Made by a program: the position numbers and the translations under genes
The notes under the pieces: generated by a model
Told to the model about the DNA's origin: nothing
Seen by the model: the letters and a program-made list of their open reading frames with translations, nothing else
Database searches by the model: none
In this document: in pieces, positions 8,651-15,806 of the stretch
Layout: each line of letters begins with the position of its first letter
Position numbering within the stretch: the first letter of the stretch is position 1
IMG/VR virus record: IMGVR_UViG_3300042485_001404
Location: 1-62,341 of that record
Strand: one strand, 5' to 3'
DNA: 62,341 nt
DNA from: a virus

Positions 8651-9361
8651 ATGCCAAAAATTTTGGTTTTAGCCCCATCAGGCTTTGGAAAGTCCACAAG
8701 TATTGGACAAATTCCTGAATTAGGAATTAAAGGTTTAGTACCAGAAGAAACTTATTTAATCTCAGTAACTTCTAAGCCTCTTCCTTTTAGAGGAAGTGGA
8801 GCAGCATACCCAATAACTAAAATGCCTGATTTAAAGACAGGAAGAAGAGTTATTACTGATAATGCAAAAGACATTGAAGCAATTCTTTTAAACTTAGTAG
8901 ACAGTCCATTCAAGAACATTGTATGGGATGATTCAAACTATGTAATGCAGAATTGGTATATGGCTAATGCTTTAGCTAAAGGTTGGGATGCCCCTAAACA
9001 AATTGGTTTCTTTATGGGTAAAATATTTGATGCTATTGAGAAATTAGATGCATCAGGTAAAAACATCTTTATCTTAGCTCATGGAGAAAGTATTCCAGGT
9101 GCTGATGGTAGAATCTATATGAAGTACAAAGCTACAGGTAAGATGGTAGATGAGTATTTGACTGTAGAGGGTAAAGTAGATGTTACTCTTATTGGTATTA
9201 GTAGATATGATGCTACTGATAAGAAAGCTGTAAAAGAGTTCTTAACTAATGAGAATGAACAATTCTCTTCAGCTAAGTCTCCAGTAGGAATGTTTGATAA
9301 GCAATTTATACCTAATGACTTAGGTTATGTTGCAGACAAGATTGCAGAATATTATAATTAA
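8651..9361 (+). CDS. AAA_24 / Sak4-like phage ATPase
   Basis: RecA-fold nucleotide-binding protein of the type found in almost all crAss-like phages. Walker A is APSGFGKS (8-15), and Walker B is NIVWDD (near 95-100). Related phage proteins (Sak4 and AAA_24 families) act in single-strand annealing recombination or with SSB. Length 236 aa is normal for the family. It is followed by an HTH gene and the SSB gene, the expected partners in recombination-dependent replication. Which DNA substrate it uses cannot be read from the sequence. Confidence 0.82.
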   Translation: MPKILVLAPSGFGKSTSIGQIPELGIKGLVPEETYLISVTSKPLPFRGSGAAYPITKMPDLKTGRRVITDNAKDIEAILLNLVDSPFKNIVWDDSNYVMQNWYMANALAKGWDAPKQIGFFMGKIFDAIEKLDASGKNIFILAHGESIPGADGRIYMKYKATGKMVDEYLTVEGKVDVTLIGISRYDATDKKAVKEFLTNENEQFSSAKSPVGMFDKQFIPNDLGYVADKIAEYYN

Positions 9362-9378
9362 TCCTTAAATTTAAAGAT

Positions 9379-9774
9379 ATGTCACAGACAGAAAATGTTG
9401 CTGTAGCAACACCAACACAAGAAGTGTTAAAAATAACAATTAGTGCTGTATTGGATTTACTAGCTCAAGGTAAAAACAGAAAAGAAATTGCAGAATACTA
9501 TGGTAGAACTCAAACAGAAATGCAAAAAATTGTTTGGAGTCACCCAAAGTTGAAAGGTAGAAAAATCAAGAAACAATACACAGGTATTGAACTTGAAGAT
9601 GATACTGAAGAATTTGTAGCTGAAACTGAAGAAGTAGAAGTAGAAATAGAAGTAGAAGAAATGGAACAAGTACCTTCTGCTGAATATGTTCATACTCCTG
9701 CTCCAGAATTAGCAAATGCTTTTCCTACAGAAGAAACTAATGTAGAAACTCCAGCAACTTCAGACTGGAATTAA
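9379..9774 (+). CDS. Helix-turn-helix protein with acidic tail, 131 aa
   Basis: Residues about 20-60 form a helix-turn-helix (LLAQGKNRKEIAEYYG, then a second helix and a basic KGRKIKK patch). Residues 70-115 are strongly acidic with a repeated EVE pattern. HTH plus acid tail suggests a DNA-binding protein whose tail competes for the DNA site or binds another protein, as in SSB-like tails. It stands between the Sak4-like ATPase and the SSB. It may be a transcriptional regulator of the replication block or an origin-binding protein; the sequence alone does not tell. Confidence 0.7.
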   Translation: MSQTENVAVATPTQEVLKITISAVLDLLAQGKNRKEIAEYYGRTQTEMQKIVWSHPKLKGRKIKKQYTGIELEDDTEEFVAETEEVEVEIEVEEMEQVPSAEYVHTPAPELANAFPTEETNVETPATSDWN

Positions 9775-9799
9775 TTAATTAATCTTTAAAACTTAAAAT

Positions 9800-10576
9800 A
9801 TGTCACAAGTACTTGGATACGGATTTGTATCAGATTCAGATGAATCATTAAAAACTAAAAGTGGAGCTAAATTTGGTGGAAACTTTGGAGTAGCAACATT
9901 AGCAAAATTTGCTTATAGCCCTAATGTAGCTAAAGAAGGTCAAGAGCCAAGAGAAGCTATTGAGGTAACTGTAAAAGTTGGAGACAAAGAATACAAAGAC
10001 TGGGTTAATCCTGTAAACAGAGTTGTTGATAAAAACAATACTGAGATTGCAGATAAATCTTCTGTTGAGTATATCAATGGTTTCAATGCTTTGATGTCTC
10101 AACAAAATGCTACAGTAACTCATTACTTGAAAGCAGTAGGGGTAACTGAAGAAGCTTTGAGAGCTGCTTTTATAAACCCAGTTGTATCTTTTGCTGACTA
10201 TGCAGCTAGAATTTGTTCTTTATTACCAATTGGTTTTGATAAAAAACCTCTAGATTTGTTCTTGGAATTTCAATGGAACTTTGGTAAGAAAGCTGATGGT
10301 TCTATCAATGATAAAACTTACCCTACTTTGCCTAAGAACATGAAAGGTGGTTACTTCATTGTTCCTGCTCAACCAGGAGTGTGGATTGAAGAAAGAGCTG
10401 AAAATCAAGCACTTTGTTACAAAAATTCTAATGGACAAAAACATCCATTTGAAAGAGATGCCAACTTTATGACAGGTAACAAAGGTACTCAACAAGTTCT
10501 AGGTCAAACTGCAGCATCAACTGCAATGGGAGCTCCAGCACCTTCAGTAGCTGGTAACCCAGGAGGAAGCTGGTAA
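9800..10576 (+). CDS. ssb: Putative single-stranded DNA-binding protein of crAss type
   Basis: The position behind the AAA ATPase and ahead of the primase, the length of 258 aa, a beta-rich core (residues about 1-200) and a flexible Gly/Ala/Pro-rich tail ending GGSW agree with the SSB of crAss-like phages. The tail is not acidic, unlike bacterial SSB, but its final aromatic residue could still be a partner-binding tip. The core includes EFQWNFGKKADG near 153-164. I recognise it mainly by pattern and context, so another DNA-binding role is possible. Confidence 0.6.
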   Translation: MSQVLGYGFVSDSDESLKTKSGAKFGGNFGVATLAKFAYSPNVAKEGQEPREAIEVTVKVGDKEYKDWVNPVNRVVDKNNTEIADKSSVEYINGFNALMSQQNATVTHYLKAVGVTEEALRAAFINPVVSFADYAARICSLLPIGFDKKPLDLFLEFQWNFGKKADGSINDKTYPTLPKNMKGGYFIVPAQPGVWIEERAENQALCYKNSNGQKHPFERDANFMTGNKGTQQVLGQTAASTAMGAPAPSVAGNPGGSW

Positions 10577-10601
10577 TTAATTAAAATCTAATCTCTTCTA
10601 T

Positions 10602-11630
10602 ATGAGCAATTATCAATACCATTCAGATAACTTAAATAGAAGAGGTTTTATTAGTAAAGAAAGCATCTTAAGTCAAGTGACACAGGAAGAAATCTTTCAG
10701 TTAGTGTTCAAGTTTGCTCCTGAAGAATTTGACTATGTTGTTTCTCCTTTAAGAAGGGATAAAACTCCAGGCTGTTGGTTTAGTTACCATACTACTGGAG
10801 TTCTTTATTTCATTGATTTTGCTAGTAAAAGAACTCATAGTGATTGCTTTAATATAGTACAAGACTATTTCCAATTTCCCAATTTCTATCTGACTTTAGA
10901 ATACATTTACAACACCCTTATTCAAGGGAATGTTGCTCTGAAGCCCATAATACATTCAGAAGAAACTAAGAAATTAGCTAAAGAAAAAGTCAAACTCCTA
11001 ATTGAGGCAAGATCCTTTAGTTCTGCAGATGCACAGTTTTGGTCCCAATATGAGATTAGGAAACAGCACCTGATTGAAGACAGGGTATTTCCAGTTCAGA
11101 AGCTCTTTGCTTTAAACACTAAATCAGGTAGTCATATCATTGACTGTAAGGACATTGCTTACAGTTACAATGATTTTCCTGAAGCTAGAAAGAAAATCTA
11201 TTTTCCTATGAGAGAAGGCAAAAGAAGGTTCCTAACAAATTGTACTAAGAATGATGTAGGTGGCATCAATTCTTTAGTGCCTTATGGGAAAGAACTAATC
11301 ATTGCTAAATCTTATAAAGACTATAGAGTACTGAAGAATAATGGCAAGAATGTGGTATGGTTTCAGAATGAGGGTATGATACCCAATGACTCAATTCTAA
11401 ATGTTTTAATTCAACATTTTGTTTCTGTCATTGTATGGTTTGATAATGATGAACCAGGTATAACAGCCTCTGAAAGAGTCAAGAACTACATTAATACTTT
11501 TATTCCAGGTAAGGCTAAGAATCTTTGGCTTCCTGAGAGAGGTTTAGAGCTGGGTATAAAAGACCCTTCTGATTGCATAGCAAAAGATAAAATTTTATTT
11601 CACAATTTTCTAAAAGATTTTACACAATGA
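10602..11630 (+). CDS. DnaG-type primase without zinc-finger cysteines
   Basis: Makes RNA primers for lagging-strand synthesis. The N-terminal part keeps the CHC2-like pattern SPLRRDKTPGCWF (about 48-60) but the Cys/His zinc ligands around it are absent. The Toprim domain is clear: KSYKDYRVL near 231 and FDNDEPG with acidic residues D281, D283, E284, followed by LGIKDPSDCI near the end. At 342 aa it is shorter than DnaG and lacks a C-terminal helicase-binding domain. It overlaps the next gene by ATGA. Loss of zinc ligands suggests template recognition differs from bacterial DnaG. Confidence 0.85.
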   Translation: MSNYQYHSDNLNRRGFISKESILSQVTQEEIFQLVFKFAPEEFDYVVSPLRRDKTPGCWFSYHTTGVLYFIDFASKRTHSDCFNIVQDYFQFPNFYLTLEYIYNTLIQGNVALKPIIHSEETKKLAKEKVKLLIEARSFSSADAQFWSQYEIRKQHLIEDRVFPVQKLFALNTKSGSHIIDCKDIAYSYNDFPEARKKIYFPMREGKRRFLTNCTKNDVGGINSLVPYGKELIIAKSYKDYRVLKNNGKNVVWFQNEGMIPNDSILNVLIQHFVSVIVWFDNDEPGITASERVKNYINTFIPGKAKNLWLPERGLELGIKDPSDCIAKDKILFHNFLKDFTQ

Positions 11631-12166
11631 ATTTTAAGATTATTCACTCATCTTGGAACCCACTATTATCTGAGTTCAACACAGATGCTTTCTTAACTTT
11701 TAAAAATGAGATTCTAGTAAAAGAAAAATATTACCCTGAAGCTGATGAAGTATTCAGGGTTTTTTCTATGCCCTTGTCAGACATAAGGTTAGTCACTATC
11801 TTAAACAATTTTAGGATAATGAACATTGAAAAGCCTGTGGAACAAGGAGTTTTCTTTCTGCCTGTAACCTTAACAGAGGGAACAGATACAGATCACACAG
11901 AATACTGGGAACCTTTTATTAAGAAAGTCATTTATTTTATTGCAAGGAATCATCCTTGTATTTGGGTTCTCCCAACAACCAAATCACAAAGTTATGCAGC
12001 TAATCTACCTGTTAAAACTATTTTTAATGTGATGAAATATGATGATGAAACAATTCATCAAATTCCTATTAATGTAGATTACAATTATGTGTTTAAAGGA
12101 ATTAATATTAACTATAAGCACATAAATATCTTGCTAAAAAAGCTAGGTAAAAAAGAAATCAATTAG
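11627..12166 (+). CDS. Uracil-DNA glycosylase homologue, catalytic motifs lost
   Basis: The whole 179-aa chain follows the family-1 UDG pattern: an N-terminal helix ending in YYPEADEVFRVF, then strand VTILN where the water-activating GQDPY loop should be, then GVFFLPVTLTEG (74-85) where UDG has GVLLLNxxLT, then DHTEYWEPF (89-97) for SHxxxGWExF, then a strand CIWVLP for VFLLWG, and a last part ending KHINILLKKLGKKEIN for hFsxaNxyL..IxW. Every catalytic element differs: GQDPY reads NNFRI (60-64), the Asn of LLN is Pro79, and HPSPLS is missing near 145-155. UDG genes are known in crAss-like phages. This one is probably a non-enzymatic DNA-binding or polymerase-cofactor protein, comparable in principle to the poxvirus D4 processivity role, but that is inference. 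Confidence 0.6.
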   Translation: MNFKIIHSSWNPLLSEFNTDAFLTFKNEILVKEKYYPEADEVFRVFSMPLSDIRLVTILNNFRIMNIEKPVEQGVFFLPVTLTEGTDTDHTEYWEPFIKKVIYFIARNHPCIWVLPTTKSQSYAANLPVKTIFNVMKYDDETIHQIPINVDYNYVFKGININYKHINILLKKLGKKEIN

Positions 12167-12189
12167 TAAACATTTAAAAAAACATTGTT

Positions 12190-12819
12190 ATGAGTACTCA
12201 ACAAGAAAGAGAAATTACTATTTATGCCACTAGAGGTGGTCAAATGAAAAAAATCAACACTGCAGCAACTACTTGGGGTGAATTACAATCTTTAGTAAGA
12301 GCTGAAGGATTTGATTTAAGTTCATTATTAGCAGCAGAAAACATCAACAAGTCTGACTTAGTTAATGATTTAGCTGTGTTACCTACAACTGCTTTTAGAT
12401 TGTTTCTAAGACCAAAACAAACTAAATCTGGTGCAACTCCTGATAGAAAAGAATGTTTTTCTATCATCAAAGCTCACATTATTACATTTCCTGAAGATAA
12501 ACACTTGTTTAATATTGATGGTAAAAATGTAACTCAATTAGCTACACCTGTTGTACAAGAATTAGTAGCTAGATTTTGTACAAGAAGTACAACTTCTCAA
12601 CAAGTTGTAGCTACTCTTGATTCTATTGACAATTCTGATTTATCAGATATTGAAAAAGTTCAAGAAGCTATTGAATTACTTTCTACTTTAAATGAGTATA
12701 GTGCTCATTATGAAGCTTTTGAAGCTTTAGAAGAATTGTTAGAAGAAGTAAAACTTTTTTCTAATGTTTCCTCAGAAGAAGAAGAGTTAGCTAAAGAAGC
12801 TAGAAAGTTAGGTTATTAG
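12190..12819 (+). CDS. Ubiquitin-like (beta-grasp) modifier protein, 209 aa
   Basis: Residues about 8-75 read as a beta-grasp domain: two beta strands around a GG turn (TIYATRGGQMKKI), a helix (WGELQSLVRAEG), and closing strands ending FRLFLRPKQTKSG. Residues 85-209 are helical and acidic, ending in AKEARKLGY. The genes downstream are E2-like, JAB and E1-like, which is the partner set for a ubiquitin-like modifier. The chain ends in LGY; removal of the last Tyr by the JAB protease would expose a C-terminal Gly, the residue an E1 adenylates. An intrinsic terminator right after the stop would give more of this protein than of the enzymes, as suits a consumed modifier. The fold is my reading of the pattern and not a search result. 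Confidence 0.6.
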   Translation: MSTQQEREITIYATRGGQMKKINTAATTWGELQSLVRAEGFDLSSLLAAENINKSDLVNDLAVLPTTAFRLFLRPKQTKSGATPDRKECFSIIKAHIITFPEDKHLFNIDGKNVTQLATPVVQELVARFCTRSTTSQQVVATLDSIDNSDLSDIEKVQEAIELLSTLNEYSAHYEAFEALEELLEEVKLFSNVSSEEEELAKEARKLGY

Positions 12820-12827
12820 TATTAATC

Positions 12828-12862
12828 AAGGGCTTATGTAATGTAAGCCCTTTATTTTTTTA
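12828..12862 (+). terminator. Intrinsic terminator between Ubl and E2-like genes
   Basis: Perfect 9-bp stem AAGGGCTTA/TAAGCCCTT (828-836 with 844-852 of the 12000s), 7-base loop, then a T-rich tract to 12862. It lies two bases before the start of the E2-like gene. Confidence 0.85.
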
Positions 12863-12864
12863 TT

Positions 12865-14070
12865 ATGAGAAATATAAAAGATAATAATGAGTATGGTTCT
12901 GAAATAAAAAAAATACTCAATAATGCAACTTTAATGGGTCTCCATAAAAACAAGAAGTTTTTAGCTACTTTATTTGACAAGTTTCACATTACAATGCCAG
13001 GACATGCATCTAGTAATAAAGAGAAAGTTAAAGCTGATTTTTTTACCATATTAGATTTATTTGAAGCAAAGTATAAAGACCAAGCTGATTTAGGTTTTCA
13101 TTATGATGAAGACAAAAATATAATGATACCTTACTTTAAAGTTATTTATCCAAAGTTTACTATCACTAATAGTCAAGGAAGATCTCATGTAATAAAAGAC
13201 CTAATTGTATGTCATACTTTTAAATTTGGAAATGGTTGTGTTTATCCTTCTAATTTATGGGGCACAAGATTGTCTAAAACTCATTTAGAAGTTCTATCTG
13301 GATATAATCAAAGTCATTTACCAAGACAGTCAGATTGGGCAAATACTTCTTTTTATTGTCAGCGTTTTTGTATAGGTTCTGACACAGATGTAAGCAGAAT
13401 GTTAGCAGAGTTTGAGGTAGAAATGGATTTAGACAGATATGAGTTATTCTTATTTTGTGTAGACAGTATGGTTACTTGGGAATCTTTAGAGGGTGTACCT
13501 TATATTAAAATGGAAGTAATTACTAATGCAGGATCTGATAGAGTTACAGGTGTTTCTGATGTTCTTATAGATAAAGTAGTTAAAACTATTATAGAAGAAA
13601 AACTTCCTTTAGATGTAGATTTCTATTTAGATGAAGGTATTTATAAAATACTTCCTAATGAAAGAGCAGGAGAATTTGTCAAGAAAATAGTAATAAGAAA
13701 GGTTCAGTTTGAAGAATCAAGAAGAATCCTTGTTAGTAGAGTTCCTAATACTTATGATAACTACTTGATGATGAAAACAGACTCATCTTTAGCAAGAAGT
13801 ACATCTAAGATTAACTCTCCAGATTACATCATTTTTAGGGGTAAAAAAGTCTACCCTAGAATAATTAAAGAAGATAGTAGAACTCAGGTTGCTGCTACAA
13901 TTGAAGACTATATTGTTTATCCTAAATTTTTAAAAAATGTCATTAGAAAACTTGAATACAGAATCTATGAAAAAGCAGTTGTCAAGAATGCAACTAAGCT
14001 CTTTAATACCCGTAGTGATGCCTCTAGAAGTGTTGCATCAGATACAGTATCTGTGCAGATTAATTTCTAA
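12865..14070 (+). CDS. Putative E2-like conjugating protein, 401 aa
   Basis: Encoded between the Ubl-like gene and the JAB and E1 genes. The central region has features of prokaryotic E2 (RWD-fold) proteins: beta strands at about 88-135 including GCVYPSNLWG, then SHLPR (H151) and, after a loop, FCIGS with Cys169 as the candidate thioester cysteine, followed by a helix (DVSRMLAEF). Prokaryotic E2 families commonly show an H-x-H/P element before a CxG cysteine. Residues 190-401 form a further alpha/beta part ending in a basic region; I do not recognise it. The 3' end overlaps the next gene by 134 bases in another frame. The E2 assignment depends strongly on the neighbours; an unrelated adaptor is possible. 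Confidence 0.5.
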   Translation: MRNIKDNNEYGSEIKKILNNATLMGLHKNKKFLATLFDKFHITMPGHASSNKEKVKADFFTILDLFEAKYKDQADLGFHYDEDKNIMIPYFKVIYPKFTITNSQGRSHVIKDLIVCHTFKFGNGCVYPSNLWGTRLSKTHLEVLSGYNQSHLPRQSDWANTSFYCQRFCIGSDTDVSRMLAEFEVEMDLDRYELFLFCVDSMVTWESLEGVPYIKMEVITNAGSDRVTGVSDVLIDKVVKTIIEEKLPLDVDFYLDEGIYKILPNERAGEFVKKIVIRKVQFEESRRILVSRVPNTYDNYLMMKTDSSLARSTSKINSPDYIIFRGKKVYPRIIKEDSRTQVAATIEDYIVYPKFLKNVIRKLEYRIYEKAVVKNATKLFNTRSDASRSVASDTVSVQINF

Positions 14071-15139
14071 AGTAGAATGGTCAGGTGCTTTATTTTATAC
14101 TACAGAAGGTAGTATTGAAGACCCTTCAACATTTAAAATTACTTTAAAAACAATCCTTCCTTTAGATATGGGTTCTCAAGCCTATACTGAATACAATCTA
14201 GATGATAGATTTATGGATTTTATTGAAGAAGATTTTGAAGAGAGATGTACTTGGAAATTAGGGCATATCCATAGTCATAACAGTATGGCAGTATTTTTCT
14301 CAGGTACTGATATGGCAGAATTAAATGACAATGCTCCAGCACACAACTTTTACTTATCCTTAATTGTAAACAATGCCATGGATTTTATGGCCAAAGTTGC
14401 CTTTATAGGAGAAGCTAAAAGAGATATTAAACAGGTTCCTTATACAGCTAAAAATGTACAAGGCCAAGATTATATCATTGAGAAACAAGACTTTGAAGTT
14501 AACCTTCAAAAGTTGTTTATATATGACTGTGAAATTGATGCTCCTCTGATTAAAGCAGAAGTAGATGCACAATTTGCAGAGCAAGTTGCTAAAATCATGG
14601 AACCTAAACCTGTAAAAACTTTTGCTAAGTTCTCTCCTGATACCCAGACTCAATTTGGAAAAGGATGGGCTAGAAAAGAAGAAAAGAAAGATAAGTTTTG
14701 GGATACACCTGTTAAAAAGCCTTTTGAAGATTGGGACTTCCCTTATTTAGGCAAAGAAGAATATAATTTAGCAGAGTATGATTTAAGAGCTCAATCTATT
14801 TACAATTTTGCTAAGGCATTATTTGGTAAGGTTAGTTGTTTAACTCCAATAGAATTTGAAGAAGCAGAGTTAGAAGATGTCATAGATGAGTTGATTGAAT
14901 ATAGATTTTCTTATGCAGAAATAGCAAAACATATTATAGACAATTATGCTAAAACTTTTGCTATTCATTTTCCTAAAGCTTCTGCTACTGATTTTGTTCA
15001 GTACACAAATGAGTTAGTGGACTTACTAGAAGATTTGATTATGTTCTATCCACAACTTAAATTGACTATCAAAACAATTACATCAATGATTGATAAATTT
15101 ATTTCACATGAGACAAAGGGACACAACACAACAAAGTAG
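13937..15139 (+). CDS. JAB/JAMM-domain isopeptidase-like metalloprotease, 400 aa
   Basis: Zinc-dependent JAB domain in the first 170 residues. The JAMM motif is complete: E47 (VEWSG), H112 and H114 (HSH), seven residues, S122 and D125 (SGTD). Such enzymes remove ubiquitin-like proteins from targets or trim modifier precursors. Residues 200-400 are a helical, charged extension of unknown role. The frame opens at 13937, 134 bases inside the E2-like gene; Met18 (13988) or Met28 (14018) are alternative starts that keep the JAB fold intact, so even the shortest form overlaps by about 50 bases. The gene overlaps the E1-like gene by 50 bases. Overlaps on both sides point to coordinated translation of E2, JAB and E1. 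Confidence 0.85.
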   Translation: MSLENLNTESMKKQLSRMQLSSLIPVVMPLEVLHQIQYLCRLISKVEWSGALFYTTEGSIEDPSTFKITLKTILPLDMGSQAYTEYNLDDRFMDFIEEDFEERCTWKLGHIHSHNSMAVFFSGTDMAELNDNAPAHNFYLSLIVNNAMDFMAKVAFIGEAKRDIKQVPYTAKNVQGQDYIIEKQDFEVNLQKLFIYDCEIDAPLIKAEVDAQFAEQVAKIMEPKPVKTFAKFSPDTQTQFGKGWARKEEKKDKFWDTPVKKPFEDWDFPYLGKEEYNLAEYDLRAQSIYNFAKALFGKVSCLTPIEFEEAELEDVIDELIEYRFSYAEIAKHIIDNYAKTFAIHFPKASATDFVQYTNELVDLLEDLIMFYPQLKLTIKTITSMIDKFISHETKGHNTTK

Positions 15140-15806
15140 ATTTAAAGATGCTCCTTGGTTTCCTAGACACAATGAATTGTGTTTAGTAGGTGGAGCTGGT
15201 GGTATTGGTTCTTGGTTAACCTTTTTCTTAACTAAGATAGGTTTCAAAGTTAATTTGTATGATTTTGATGCTGTAGAAGACCACAACTTAGGTGGACAGT
15301 TATTTCAACAAGCAGATCTTGGGAAACCTAAAGTATTGGCTATGCAAAGTATAATTCGTAACTTTTGTAATGGTAATATCTCTACTTTTAATGAAGCAAT
15401 TACTAGAAATACACCTCATCATTATTACAGTTTTTCTGCTTTTGACAATATGGAAGCTAGAAGAACTTTATTTATGAATTGGAAAGATTCTTGGGGTTCT
15501 GCTGAAAACTTGGATACTCCTATATTCATAGATGGTAGATTAGAGATTGAGCAGTTACAAATATTTTGTGTGACACCTAGAAATGCAGATAAGTATGAAG
15601 CAGAGCACTTATTCCATGACTCAGCAGTTGAAGAAGCTCCATGTACAATGAAGCAAACTTCTCATACTGCAGCTATGATAGGCTCTCTTATGTCAGCTTT
15701 CTTTACTAATCATATTACTAATGTTTATTTAGGTGAGACCCTCAGAGAAGTCCCATTCTATTATGAGTTTGTAGTTCCTATGAACTTCACACAATCTGAA
15801 TTATGA
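15090..15806 (+). CDS. E1-like (ThiF/MoeB family) activating enzyme
   Basis: Adenylates the C-terminus of a ubiquitin-like protein and can pass it on as a thioester. Nucleotide-binding loop GGAGGIGS (34-41), acidic strand YDFD (D58, D60), N66, GKPK (K81), FDNMEAR (118-124) and DGR (148-150) are the expected E1 signals. Cys185 in APCTMKQTSH is the candidate catalytic cysteine. The arginine of the usual NxxRQ segment is replaced (NLGGQ), which is unusual. At 238 aa it is a minimal E1 without zinc-binding Cys pairs or an extra domain. A likelier start may be Met7 (15108), since residues before it are not part of the fold. Overlaps the JAB gene by 50 bases and the next gene by ATGA. Confidence 0.88.
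   Translation: MINLFHMRQRDTTQQSRFKDAPWFPRHNELCLVGGAGGIGSWLTFFLTKIGFKVNLYDFDAVEDHNLGGQLFQQADLGKPKVLAMQSIIRNFCNGNISTFNEAITRNTPHHYYSFSAFDNMEARRTLFMNWKDSWGSAENLDTPIFIDGRLEIEQLQIFCVTPRNADKYEAEHLFHDSAVEEAPCTMKQTSHTAAMIGSLMSAFFTNHITNVYLGETLREVPFYYEFVVPMNFTQSEL

Noticed and set aside
9640-9665. Repeated GAAGTAGAA units as a DNA repeat element
   Set aside because: It is in frame and codes for an acidic Glu/Val tail; it is a coding repeat.
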